Origin: Catonia carolina
Lineage: Eukaryota; Arthropoda; Insecta; Hemiptera; Achilidae
Length of the DNA stretch: 64,000 nucleotides
Direction: 5' to 3'
Assembly: GCA_035578175.1 (NCBI GenBank)
Contig: JAQMRL010000003.1
Coordinates: forward strand, 83,711,969 to 83,775,968
The position numbers and the translations under genes were made by a program. Each line of letters opens with the position of its first letter. Position 1 is the first letter of the stretch. Below are positions 1 through 10,050 of this stretch, piece after piece. The notes under the pieces were generated by a model. That model did no database searches. It was not told the origin of the DNA and saw nothing but the letters and a program-made list of their open reading frames with translations.

Positions 1-250
1 ATCCTGTGTGGAGATATTCTTTCAAGATGATCGTTCCATTTTCGGCGGTACTCCATAATTATTTCCTTAAGAGAACACACATGTAACTCTCCCCGTATAT
101 CCCATTGCTGAACCGATGCAGTCGACTACAACCCCAATTGCATCTCAAGAAGCGCATCTCTGCCAACTGAATGGAATTTCAAAATTTCCTCTTTCACACC
201 CAGGCCTCATTGCCAAATGTCAGTGTTGGAACAGCCATTATCTTATTTTC
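1..250 (-). pseudogene. non-LTR retrotransposon RT C-terminal fragment
   Basis: Read on the minus strand, this encodes pieces like KIMAVPTLTFGNEAW, then QLAEMRFLR, then after a frame change IRGELHVCSLKEII and YRRKWNDHLERI. These follow the order seen C-terminal to the reverse transcriptase core of insect non-LTR elements (VP.L.YG.E.W, AEM.FLR, IR.EL, YR..W..HL.RM). In-frame stops and at least one frameshift show it is dead. It runs off the left edge of the window. Which clade it belongs to is inferred; a related fragment with EEYRECWKQHIERI lies at 25040-25330. Confidence 0.55.
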
Positions 251-253
251 TTC

Positions 254-570
254 TCAGGAAGCCTCTCCGTTCCAAAGGTTGGGGACCATCATGGCGATGC
301 TTACTTTATTGGTAGCTATCCGAAACAGTTCTTCTGAGCTTTTGTTAAACCATACTCTTACGTTGGCCATCCATGAAATTTTTCTGCGTCTTGATCCCCT
401 TCTACTGTCAATTTTGCCTTGCAGAATGCGTTGGAGCAATTCATACCAGCGGTCATCCTGCATGATATGACCGACATATTGCAGCTTTCGCGCCTTCACT
501 ATGCTGACCAATTCCGCTGCCGGGTCTTTTCCGTTTTATTTGTGTCACTAACAAATCTGAATTCCCTGAA
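254..570 (-). pseudogene. RTE-like endonuclease-RT C-terminal fragment
   Basis: An 85-codon open frame (254-511) reads LQYVGHIMQDDRWYELLQ, QGKIDSRRGSRRRKISW and WFNKSSEELFRIATNKVSIA. This matches the terminal domain of the insect endonuclease-reverse transcriptase family (YLGHI.R...LL..I..GK..G.R..GRR..SW, LFR.A...V.IA.MI). The catalytic RT core is absent, so the copy is 5' truncated. A different RT fragment abuts it at about 250, also on the minus strand, so two insertions or a rearrangement meet there. Fragments of the same type lie at 1490-1625, 18319-18842 and 61400-61760. Confidence 0.65.
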
Positions 571-739
571 GGGTTGTACACATCTTCATTTCTCCCACTC
601 ACTTAATGAATACTCTACTGAGACAGATACATTCACGCACGCGTACATACGTCCTTCCCAGTCCCAGTGTATAGTACTATGATACAAGTTCTGTTGTTTT
701 ATTTCATATTTTGATTGTTTTATTTTGCTATTACAAAAT

Positions 740-815
740 TACTATTACGTTATATTTTTTAAATTCTATTTACATTGGGAAGAGAAAGTTGTGTGAATGT
801 TTCACACAGACTTTT
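740..815 (+). repeat. 3' end remnant of the HINE-like family
   Basis: The block GGGAAGAGAAAGTTGTGTGA followed by a short TTTCACAC hairpin arm and GACTTTTTT matches the 3' terminus of the full copies at 6611-7550 and 28209-29224. The 5' part is missing. Confidence 0.6.
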
Positions 816-983
816 TTAGTTGTCACATATTCTGGGATTATGCAATGACCCCATTTCCTGAAGGAACTCTGCAGCATCTTCCTCCGTCCGAATATTATTA
901 AGTAACTCTACAACATTCATAGTAGACTGTGTAGTAACTAACTGTGAAATGGGAATATATTTGACATTACGCAGGAATATTTG
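816..983 (-). pseudogene. possible ISXO2/Merlin-type transposase N-terminal fragment
   Basis: A 55-codon minus-strand frame is open between stops at 984-986 and 816-818, with an ATG at 918-920. It reads MNVVELLNNIRTEEDAAEF then LQEMGSLHNPRICDN. The pattern (acidic helix, EEDAAEFLQE.G.LHN.R.C) resembles the N terminus of arthropod IS1595/ISXO2-type (Merlin) transposases as I remember them. There, it would be followed by a zinc-binding C..C pair, which is cut off here by the HINE remnant. It could also be an exon of an unrelated gene; a translated search would decide. Confidence 0.35.
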
Positions 984-1053
984 CTAGTCAGATTGGCGCG
1001 CTAGACACAGAAGTGGGAGAATTGTGTAATTCTTCAGGGAATTCGGATTTGAT

Positions 1054-1478
1054 AGTGGAATACATGCTCATAACATTCATGCCCATAACTGACAGGTGGA
1101 GTGTCAAATTATTTACACTTGATCTGTTAGTTGCAGGGCTAAAATAAATAGTTCTGTTTCTTATCACATGGACAGCCAATTAAATGACTGAATCATTTAA
1201 GAACAGAAGAGGTAGAGGTGTAAAAGACACTAATCAGAGTTATCTTATCTGAAAGTAATGAATTTCATTATACAGCCAGACCCTGAGGTGAGTGAAGTGA
1301 AGGTGTCATTTAAAGAGTGGAAAACTTTTCAGAGGGCTCGGCATGCTGATAAGCGTACTTTTCCACTCAGTGAGGAAGGCAATGGTAAACCACCTCACTC
1401 CTCGTTTTACTTAGTAAAACCTCTAGAGGTTCAAACCAGCCTTTTGGTTGATGACCTAAACAACAACAGTGGAATACA
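1054..1478 (+). mobile_element. SINE-A copy with 11-bp target site duplication
   Basis: The element (1065-1467) is bounded by the exact direct repeat AGTGGAATACA at 1054-1064 and 1468-1478, the mark of target-primed retroposition. The family is about 400 bp, starts near TGCCCATAACAGGCAGGTGG and ends in hairpins (GTTTTACTTAGTAAAAC, CCTCTAGAGG, AGCCTTTCGGCT), GATGACCTAAACAACAAC. It has no poly(A), only an AAC-type tail, and no clear tRNA-type box A/box B order, although GAGGTTCAAACC near the 3' end resembles a box B. An open frame from an ATG at 1258 reads MNFIIQPDPEVSEVKVSF and continues past the element; the same frame recurs in other copies. This copy has a 6-bp in-frame deletion relative to others. 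Confidence 0.85.
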
Positions 1479-1489
1479 GAAAACGGAAA

Positions 1490-1625
1490 CGACCCCCGCT
1501 GCCTTGTTATTTCAACGTAGCACTTCCATATTAGTAATTTCTGCGTCCAGGATATTCACAGCAATCTCCTATACAGCCAAACTATCTTATAAAACTTCAT
1601 TAATGTGCCAGTTCGGGTCCTTCCC
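1490..1625 (-). pseudogene. RTE-like retrotransposon fragment
   Basis: The minus strand reads KIVWLYRRLL, a stop, ISWTQK, then after a one-base shift ITNMEVLR. This closely parallels LWLYRRILKIPWTQRVTNLEVLRR in the fragment at 61400-61760, so the two are the same family. It abuts the 3' target duplication of the SINE-A copy, so the SINE landed at or beside this older element. Confidence 0.55.
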
Positions 1626-2406
1626 TTAAAATTTCGATGAATTTTACCAAAAATTCTATTAAATCTGTAACAGTAACTAATAATTTGTTAATAAATAGTT
1701 GTAAGTTTAAAACGAAGTAGTTATAAATAAACATTAAACAGATCCCAAAAGAACTTGGAGTAAATATTACTATAGTATATTCTTGTGTGTAAGAATGAAA
1801 ATTTCGAGTGTAAATTTCATATAGAAAGGTGAACGACAAAGAGTAATGATGTAAATTATATCGTATGAAAGTAATTAATTATATTGTGTAGAATATATTT
1901 AAAGGTAAGGAAGGAAATCACTACAGACAAGGGTTCTCCCGAGTCATTAATTATATTAAAGCAGTCTTCGGAATTGATTATTATTTATTGAATACGGAGT
2001 AGTAGTGGTAGTAGTTGCGGTGTTGTTGTTTTTTCCAAATACGGTTTGTCGGTAAATCAATTGATAGGTTATACAAACATGAATCATTAGATATTAGATA
2101 CAATATTATATTGTTATATTATGTTTATATTACAGTATTAGATCTAAAAGTAATTTATTATTCATTACTTTATCTTATTACTCTCATATTTTTAATGTTC
2201 TTCTTACGTTATACTTCATTGTAATATAGGGTGGATCAAAAAATTGAACAGTATCAAAAATTATGATTTATTGTATCGGATAATTGTTTTCTTTATTCAG
2301 TAATGACTACAATTTATTGTTTAAATGATGCCATTTCATTTGGTTTGTGGAGATTGGTAGCTATTAAACATAGTCGTTTTAAGTTATTAATAGTTCAAAG
2401 TTACTA
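1626..2406. other. AT-rich spacer
   Basis: No coding fragment or repeat was recognised. The 79-residue minus-strand frame at 1600-1839 and the 69-residue frame at 2015-2224 are rich in F, I, L and Y and look like chance frames in AT-rich DNA. Confidence 0.5.
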
Positions 2407-3240
2407 GAGTCTGTCTACGCTAAGAGTACTCCGACGTAGGCAACCAGCAATACAAGTGAGCATGCGAATTAATTAAAAATACGCACAGCATGATCAAAAA
2501 CAAAATTCCATACAACACTAATTAATTCGCTCTAACTTCAATATAATAAAAACACGTGTTTATTTGTCAGAAAATGTTAATTTCCTATTTCTAAGTTCAT
2601 TAGTTAGAAAACATGTGTTCATTTGTTAGAAAATATTTTAAAAATCTAAAATTAGTTTACCATTAATAACTAAAACTTACTATTTTTACTCTTACATTGT
2701 TATTTTTCGTTAAATTATTTACTATTATTACATTATTATTTATGATTAGAGTGGGTTTGTTTTATAGACTCAGTTTTATGTTTGGTCAACTGTTTGCACT
2801 TGCCCATGTTTAACTCATTTTTAGTTTCATCAGTTATCTTTTGGTATTGTATCGGTTCATTTCGATTTTCTTCGTAGACTGACGTTAAAAAGTTTTGTAA
2901 GCTGCGTTTTGTTAACACGCGTGATAGTGAATGTGTTGAGTTTTTGAAAGCGGTAAACATTAAAAAGTAGAAAAAAATTGTTTTGTTAAATGTATTGGTT
3001 AAAATAATTAATTAAGTGGTCGTTTTATGAAACTACAATAATTACAAGTAATCTGAACGGTATAATTGAATATGCTTAAAGGATAATGTTTATTTTTGCT
3101 GGATGTAGATTTTTTATGATTGAACGTAGTCCAAGATAATTGTCCGGCGGAGAGGTAGATAGCACTAACTAGTGTAAAACTTTCGTTTACAACCTATAGG
3201 TGCTTGCCTCGCGAGGAGTACTCTTACAGTAGATGGACTA
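2407..3240. mobile_element. non-autonomous TIR DNA transposon, family unnamed
   Basis: The 25 bases at 2408-2432 (AGTCTGTCTACG then CTAAGAGTACTCC) are matched at 21 of 25 positions by the reverse complement of 3215-3239. Both outer edges can be read with a flanking TA (2405-2406 and 3241-3242), as in Tc1/mariner insertions. The interior has a 74-codon minus-strand frame (2736-2960) with no recognisable domain. The length, about 830 bp, suggests a non-autonomous derivative. Confidence 0.5.
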
Positions 3241-3244
3241 TACG

Positions 3245-3330
3245 AGAGATAGACTGAAGAGATGTGTCACCAAAATCACCGGTTCAATTCCCGATTAGGT
3301 CTGGCATTTTTTTAATCTGTATATCACCTT
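3245..3330 (+). repeat. tRNA-like SINE fragment
   Basis: A box B-like GGTTCAATTCC at 3281-3291 is followed by CGATTAGGTCTGGCATTTTTTT. The same post-box-B motif (GGTCAGGTCTGG) occurs in the SINEs at 39775-39942 and 60305-60475. The 5' half is degraded. Confidence 0.5.
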
Positions 3331-3439
3331 ATATTATTACGTAAGCACAACCCAAGGCTTATGTAGGCTCATTAATAAAATAAATTATATAAATACCTTT
3401 CATGAGACTACGCGTCTCGTGGCTGGTAAAAATTAAAAA

Positions 3440-3965
3440 AAAAAATTTATTTTGACTTATGGCAAAAACTATTAGTGATTTCTGTATGTACTCTTTAAGA
3501 GGAATCGAATGACACTATTTTTGTTTCCAAATTCCAACTTTAATTTCTTGACTTCCGGTTTTGGGCCACTTCCAATCGAAACCGGAATTTCAAAACCAAT
3601 GGTTTCTATATCTACTCTTTTAGAGGAATTCAATGACACTATTTTTATTTCCAAATTCCAACTTTAATTTCTTGATTTTCGGTTTTGAGCCAATCTGTAA
3701 GTATATAGCCTATTAAAAAAATAAAAAATAAAACTGAAAAAATCCAATACAATAAAACAAAAAACGGTAAAGAATTGAAATATTTAAATAAACTTCAAAC
3801 CCAATTCAGGTCCAATTAGATTATTGATCCGAAAACCGTTTCTTGCTATCTATTACAGTTTCTGACTTTTATTTTATGACTTCCGATTTTGGGCCACTTC
3901 GGTCGAATCCGAAATTGAAACCCAATTTAGGCCAACTAACTTTTTTTGAAGATTACGGACAATTT
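3440..3965 (-). repeat. dispersed family B with internal ~123-bp tandem units
   Basis: Two units start near 3479 and 3602 (period 123 bp) and share blocks such as GACACTATTTTT, CCAAATTCCAACTTTAATTT and CTTCCGGTTTTGGGCC; a third degraded unit reaches about 3960. The same family lies in the opposite orientation at 47940-48400, with a period of about 119. A 50-bp piece also occurs at 4546-4595 inside the next element. No transposase was seen. The strand is set arbitrarily, opposite to the 48-kb copy. Confidence 0.6.
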
Positions 3966-4133
3966 AAAAAATTGCCACCAATTATTACATTTTTGACCTT
4001 TTATCTAATTTGAGATCTCTGATGTTTCTTGAATTACTATAAAAATATTTCAAAAACAAAATTTATACGTAGAAACCTGAAAGCTCTTATCACTCGTTCT
4101 TTAATACGAGTAATTCTCCAACTTTCCAATCAT

Positions 4134-4953
4134 TTAGGCCGTGATTATAGTGGAGCGGCGAGGAGCGATAGAGCGGCAAGAAACAAAATTGTTTATTTTG
4201 CTAGCGGTGATGAATGTGTAGACCAGCGCGTTCGGACATATTCGGCAGCCAACTAATTTTGTGAATACTGTTAACTGAAACTGACACATTTTTCAGCTAC
4301 CTGAAAACTAATTTTTTTTGTTAAATATTAAAATAGGTTCATTGAAGATAGCAAATATTTCTTTTTGAATCTACATATTTACCGCAAAGTAAGAGGTAAT
4401 CATTCTTCAGTACTAATTGGATTGCGAATTTCCATGTTGGCTGCATTCGTGAGCCTACTTGACGCAAAATATAGTCAAAAGTGCAAATTGACATTCTAAA
4501 GTATTGTCTAAACTTATTTGGTAGAAATTTAAAAAAAGATTTATTTTGATATATGGCAAAAACTATTACTGATTTCTGTATGTACTCTTTAAGAGCTGCG
4601 AGCAGGGCGAAGAGGAGAGAGGTGCAGAGCGGCGCTGAAAGAAACAAAATTGTTTGAAATAAACCTAATTTTAAGTACAAGCGATTAAATTTTCCATTTT
4701 ATTATCTATCAGCACCTATCTATCATCTATCTATCAGCATCTATCTTCTTAACCGTTGTCTTGGCTTATGTACGATTGTAAAACGTGCAATTTTATAGCA
4801 CTTCTTTCCAAATATGCCAATTTACGTTCCTTCGACACAGACATTTTGAGATGTTTCACTTTCCGCGTCGCGCTCCTCACTGCTCTACTATATGTGTTCA
4901 CCTCTTTGCAATTTCATTGCTCTCCTCGCCGCCCCACTATAAACAGGGGCTTA
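4134..4953. mobile_element. PIF/Harbinger-like non-autonomous element
   Basis: The left end GGCCGTGATTATAGTGGAGC (4137) and the reverse complement of the right end, GCCCCTGTTTATAGTGGGGC (ending 4950), form terminal inverted repeats that continue into CGGCGAGGAG. TTA flanks both ends (4134-4136 and 4951-4953), matching the 3-bp TWA target duplication of PIF/Harbinger elements. Inside, a second TIR-like block (AGAGCGGCGCTGAAAGAAAC, about 4635) and a piece of family B show rearrangement or nesting. A short (TATC)-rich stretch lies near 4705-4745. No transposase frame is present. Confidence 0.6.
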
Positions 4954-5944
4954 GAGAAATGAAATTCAGTAAATTTCTTCCTTTGGGATTGAACAAATAA
5001 ACACATAACTGAACCATTTGACCAATTGCGTTAAGGAGTAAAAAGGGGTAACTATTAGTTTATAGTATAAAGTCATTTTATTTTAAAATCATTTTGTTAT
5101 TTTATTTTATAATTTTTATTTTCAATCATTTTTTGAACATTTTCGTTTTATTGTCAATAAAAACGTATTTTCTTAGTACGCATTGGTTTTTTTCTTTAAA
5201 ACTGGTAAACTAAGTGACAAAACATTTTTGTTGTGTTAAAACCAGACAGACCCAACTCCATAAAATAATTAGTATTAAAATTAAAATTTTTTTTCAATAA
5301 ACCATTTTGTTATTATGTATAAAAATTTAAAAAAATTATAAATAATTAATAATTTTGATTACTAAAGGCTGTATAATGACGGTGATTACATTCCGTCACA
5401 TTTTCGTCTCTCCTCTAAAATTTAGTATATGGTACTTGGGTTAGTCTGCTTGTGAGGTACAGATATTAGATTATTAATTTTTAAACTTTATATAGATGTA
5501 TACAGGAAGATAAGAAAGAGTTTACATTTTGTACGCATCTGTTTAAACCTAAGTTGTGTCGTTAGATATCTAACTCTTGTTTTTTATGTTTCAGGTAAGA
5601 TTGAGTCTTAATCCATTAAATTTATTGGGATCCGGTAAGTAATCTTACCTTTTAGATGATAGTGACCAATAACACAGATTGAAAACGTTTTAAAATTTTT
5701 AGACTTATCGTACAGAAAAAATTAAAATTAACATCGAAACTATCACTGATAAAATTTTATTTCTTTTAATTTTTGAATTAGCCGTTAATAATCTAAACAT
5801 TTTGTATTCATAATAAACACATTGAAAATTAACCTGATTAACAACTATAATTGATTTTTCAATTAGAGTTACGCTAGTGGACGTAACACGGGCCGGCCCT
5901 ACCAGCCATGAGACGCATCGTCTCATAAAAGGGATTTTTGTAAA
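4954..5944. other. AT-rich spacer
   Basis: No recognised gene or repeat. A 73-codon minus-strand frame at 5705-5926 has no domain that I can identify. Confidence 0.5.
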
Positions 5945-5964
5945 TCTATATATATAAAATTCGA

Positions 5965-5997
<33 letters not shown>

Positions 5998-7602
5998 GTA
6001 TGTATGTATGTGTGTATGTTCCCCTTTATCTCCTAAATTACTGAACCAATTTTCATGCAGTTTTTATGTTGTAACTATAATGCCGGTGCAGGTTTCAGGC
6101 TATTAAAACCCTTAAAAAGTTAGCCCTCAAGGGTTGAAAATAATGTTTATGTCCTACATTAAGGTTTTTTATTAGAGATAATCTGCTGCTTTTAAACCAG
6201 CTGATGTGATTCAAATACCAAAGATTTGTCATAAATAAAGTCATATGATTTAACAAATAGGGACGCGGTGCTAAGGATCAGCTGGTGACATCACATGATA
6301 ATTATTTTATTGTATTTTATTATGTAGGTACGATTTTGTATTGTTGAGTATTTTATAAAAGTAAAGTTCCGTGTTTCTTTAATATGTTTTAATTTTCTTT
6401 TAATTGGTGAGTGATCAATTGCTTTGATATTTTATTGTGACTTTTATTTTATTCAACGTAGATTTAAGTTTTTGATTTTGACAATTATTTTTTTTGTTTT
6501 TCTTCCATTTTCAATAATGCCATCATAAAAAAACATCACTAGGAAGAAAATCTTCAAAAGCAAAAAAACTTCAAAAAGCAAGAACTGCTGAAATTGTAAA
6601 CTGCTACATATTTTTACTTTCTCTTGCCTATATGAATATATAGGAAGGAAAGTATTGTTTTCATGTCGATTTTTCGAAATCGAGTTTTCACCGGATCTAT
6701 ACGTTTTCAGACCCCCTGAACCCAAAAAACATGTTTTTAGCGATTGGTCTGTGTGTGTGTCTGTGTGTGTGTGTCTGTGTGTGAACAGAATATCTCAAGA
6801 ACGGAACATCGTACGAACTTGAACCTTGAAACTTAAGTTACATACCACTACCGGACGCGACACAAACATTTTCATCAAAATCGGTCAACCGGAAGTAGTA
6901 GTTTATTCGTATAATTTTTCAGTTTTTTGCGATTTTCTCAAAAACTGGTCCTACGATTTTTTTTCAAATCGCCTATTTTACTCAATTTTTTATTCTCTAC
7001 AAGATAGGGTAGGCGCCATGTTTACTGAAATTCTCGGTGAGGCTGTTTTGTTTTTTTAAGATTACTGCTTTAATATAAATTTTAGCGCAAAAACTTATAT
7101 AATAAAAGTTGTAGAGAATTTAAAAACCTACAACTTCTGTTTCAAACATTTTTTTGTATAACGCTTAGTTTAGCGGTAATTTGCGATTTTCTGTTTTTTT
7201 TCTCACGAAAACGTGAGAAAAATCGATTTTTTTAACATTTCGGTCTTAGTATGCATTTTACGACAAAAGTGTATATAATTAAATTTATAGAAAATTAAAA
7301 GATCTACAACTTTTGTTTAGAGCATTTTTCTCTACAGAGCCTAGTTTAGCGTGAAAGCGTGATTTTCAGTATTTTTAAGCCAAACTGAGTTCGATTGTCA
7401 TTTTGCGTCATTCACTCATGATTAAAATAAGGTTATGTTTTTGAGGTTAGTTTTTGTTCATTTCTAATGTTTTAATACTAATGTTAGGTTTATTGTTAAT
7501 TATTTGCATTGGCAAGAGAAAGTTGTGTGAGTGTTTCACACCAGATTTTTAAAAAAGTGATTCACCATTTTTCGCGTGCAAAGCCGCGATGGGGCATGCT
7601 AG
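5945..7602 (+). mobile_element. non-autonomous Helitron, both ends present
   Basis: The 5' end is TCTATATATATAAAA after a host A (5944). The 3' end has a CGCG...CGCG hairpin (7573-7588) and then CATGCTAG ending at 7602 before a host T (7603). TC at the 5' end, CTRR preceded by a hairpin at the 3' end and insertion between A and T are the diagnostic marks of Helitrons. A (GT)-rich tract and the phrase TAAATTACTGAACCAATTTTC near the 5' end are also usual in insect copies. No Rep/helicase is encoded. About 940 bp of the interior is a nested HINE (6611-7550), so the unexpanded element is about 720 bp. Confidence 0.8.
6611..7550 (+). mobile_element. HINE / DINE-1-like (Helentron-associated) element, full copy 1
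   Basis: The 5' subterminal ACTTTCTCTTGCC (6616-6628) is the exact reverse complement of GGCAAGAGAAAGT (7511-7523). The latter is followed by a GTGTGA/TCACAC hairpin and CAGATTTTT at the 3' terminus. A TG microsatellite lies at 6751-6783. Short subterminal inverted repeats, an internal GT/GTCT microsatellite and a 3' hairpin ending in a T run are the known layout of DINE-1 and related Helentron derivatives; the family assignment is therefore by structure. It is nested in the Helitron. It is non-coding; the small frames inside it are incidental. By eye it is nearly identical to the copy at 28209-29224. Confidence 0.7.
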
Positions 7603-8695
7603 TGATATTAATAGAAGTTAAAATAATTACTATTTTACGCGGGAGCCATGAGGAGTATCATCGAATTTAATCTTGAGTACCGCACCTTCTAACACAAGGC
7701 ACAATATTATCGGGTCAATATAACAATATTCATGATTGAGGGTATTTTACAATTCTTATTAACCTTTTCTTTTGCGTAGAATAAAATATAAACTTTCTTA
7801 TAATAATTCTTTAATTTAGTTACTTTTCTTTTTGGTTATTTTCTTTAATGAATATTATTTTCTTCTTGTAGTTAATACATCCCACTTTGTATTGTTTTAT
7901 TTCCTTTTAAAAGTTATTATTTATTAAAATTCCAATGAACAATTCATGTGTACAAATTACACGGATTATAAACAAGTAATTAAGATTTTATGTATTTTCC
8001 TCATTTGTTTTTTAAATTACTATTTATTTTTTGTATTTTAAATAAGTTAGATATTATTTTATTATTTCTAGGTATCTGTGGTTTAAATGCACTCGTTGTT
8101 TGTACTTAACGAGTTATTATGATCATTACAAAGCCAATGCGGATACTTTACTTTCTATTATTATTCCTCCACCGTTTCTTTCTTATTATTTTATTTATTC
8201 CTTTTACTTGTTGTTTTGTCTTTTCTCTTTTATTAATTCTTTTATTTATTTTATTATGACCATTGTTGTGAATAAATTTATTGTAATATATATATTCTTC
8301 TCTTATTTATTTACAATTTGGTTTGCAGTTAACATTCGTTGTGTGAAAATTATCCACTTTCCATTTGTTTTAATAAAATATATATTCCGCACTTACATGT
8401 TATATATCCTCTTTGTTTCTACTTCTTTGTATTCTATTACATACATTTCTTCTTATATGTTTTTTAATTTCTTTGTAATGTGATTATCATTCTCGATATA
8501 AAGGTTACTATGTTTCAAACAAGCTTGTATAGGATTGAGAAAAATGGGTTGAATCTTATGTAGTAGAGAATTCAAAATTTCTATGTAATTTCGTTTACTT
8601 CACTACTATGTTGTTTCGGTTCTGTTGTGTGATGTTAAAGCTTAAAATTTGACAAGTGATGACATAATTAATTTAAATAATTTATATTTAAATCT
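7603..8695. other. AT/T-rich spacer
   Basis: It holds a 127-codon plus-strand frame (8100-8483) that is mostly F, I, L, S and Y and would look like membrane segments. Its composition equals translated T-rich DNA, and I see no family, signal or splice context. I do not call it a gene. Confidence 0.5.
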
Positions 8696-9330
8696 TATAT
8701 CCTGGCTTATGGCTTGACAGGCGACTAACTTGGAAGCATCATCTGCGTACGAAACGTTAAGAACTTAACCGTCGCCAGAAGCTACTCTTCTGGTTAATTA
8801 ACCCTCGATCAAAATTGAATCTCCGTTCCAAAATTTTAATGTACAAAACCCTTTTGAGACAAATCTGGACTTATGGTGTTCAGCTCTTTGGAGTAGCGGC
8901 AGAGAGTAATTTGAAGTCGATCCAGGCCTTTCTATCAAAATACTTAAGACTTGCTTCTGGCGCTCCTTTTTATGTAAGCAATAAAACACTCCAAGACGAT
9001 TTCAAAATTCCGACAGTAAAGGAGATACCGCGTCCTTGTATAGTAAATTTCACGAACGACTAGATGTCCATCCAAATCAACTAGCCCATGATCTAGCTAC
9101 AAGGAACTTCCCACCTTTGCGACATCTCAAGCAAAAATGGAGTAGAGAGCTCTTGGTCTGAATAATGGACTGTACCCGTAGTTATAAACGGAGAATGTAC
9201 CACTGGGTACCTCTTCTCCTTAAAGCGAAACTCCCCACCACCATTTAAATATCATATACGGAAATTGTGCAGCTCAATGTATAGAACCGTAATAAAATTA
9301 AAGACAAAAATAAAATAAAATAATTTTAAT
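8696..9330 (+). pseudogene. jockey-like retrotransposon 3' end (subfamily J2)
   Basis: The frame reads GLWLDRRLTWKHHLRTKR, an in-frame TAA, then RRQKLLFWLINPRSKLNLRS, IWTYGVQLFGVAAESNLKSI and QAFLSKYLRLASGAPFYVSN, as in the thumb and C-terminal region of jockey polymerases. After a one-base shift near 9030 it continues HERLDVHPNQLAHDL to WSRELLV and a stop at 9159-9161. The catalytic YADD part is absent (5' truncation). The 3' UTR (CCGTAGTTATAAACGGAG, GTACCTCTTCTCC) ends in an A-rich tail near 9320. A second copy lies inverted at 26396-26940. Confidence 0.8.
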
Positions 9331-9668
9331 TACCTTTATTGATTTACTTCCCTCTTATACTGCATTGTCCGTTTTTACTGGTTGGCTCTAGTAAAGTAAG
9401 ATAGACACCTATATCTCATTTCTTCTTTCTTTCCTTTTTTGTTTGTTTTTATCAATACAATAGACTAAGGTATATTTTAATAATTTTAGTTAAATTAAGT
9501 AATTCTTAGCTATAATTTAATGTTTGTTTAGTTTTAAATTTTATTTAGTCTTAAAATGTAATATTTAGTTCAATCTGAATGCTATTAATGTAATATTTTA
9601 TACTGTAATTGGGCCATTATACGGCCTGTTGTGTACAATAAAGTATTAAATAAATAAATAAATAAAAC
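9331..9668 (+). repeat. probable retroposon 3' tail ending in TAAA repeats
   Basis: The stretch ends GTGTACAATAAAGTATTAAA followed by repeated TAAA (about 9640-9665), with AATAAA placed as a poly(A) signal. It looks like the 3' UTR of another non-LTR element whose coding part is lost. No frame is recognisable. Confidence 0.4.
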
Positions 9669-10050
9669 GACTTGAGGGCGGTTCAAGATTTGGTGCAAAG
9701 CCTGCAATTCCGAAATACTCCATCGTTTAGATCAGAGTATCAGAATTATAGATAACATTATTTAAAAAATCCGAATATTTCGGTCACATATGGTCAAAAA
9801 ATAAAAATTATTGAGGAATAAAATGTAAAGCTAAATAATGCGTTAACGTGGTTCCAGGTAAAAGAAAGCATTCTGATTATAACCTAAGAGAATATCGTGT
9901 GATGTCGATACGAGTGTAGTCTTACGTTTTATAATATCTTCCAATAAAGATCTATTTGCTGAGGTGAGTACCAAAGTTCTGGAAGAACTCTGTACATGTC
10001 GAATAAGAAGTTTTTCAGATATACAGTTTCAAAATTAGTACATCATAATA
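9669..10050. other. unassigned, possible RT scrap
   Basis: GAATATTTCGGTCACATATGG near 9774 would translate as EYFGHIW, like the YFGHI motif of non-LTR C-termini, but nothing around it supports the call. Confidence 0.25.

Noticed and set aside
8100..8483. 127-codon plus-strand frame with apparent membrane segments
   Set aside because: It is almost all F, I, L, S and Y, as any frame through T-rich DNA would be. No family or splice context.
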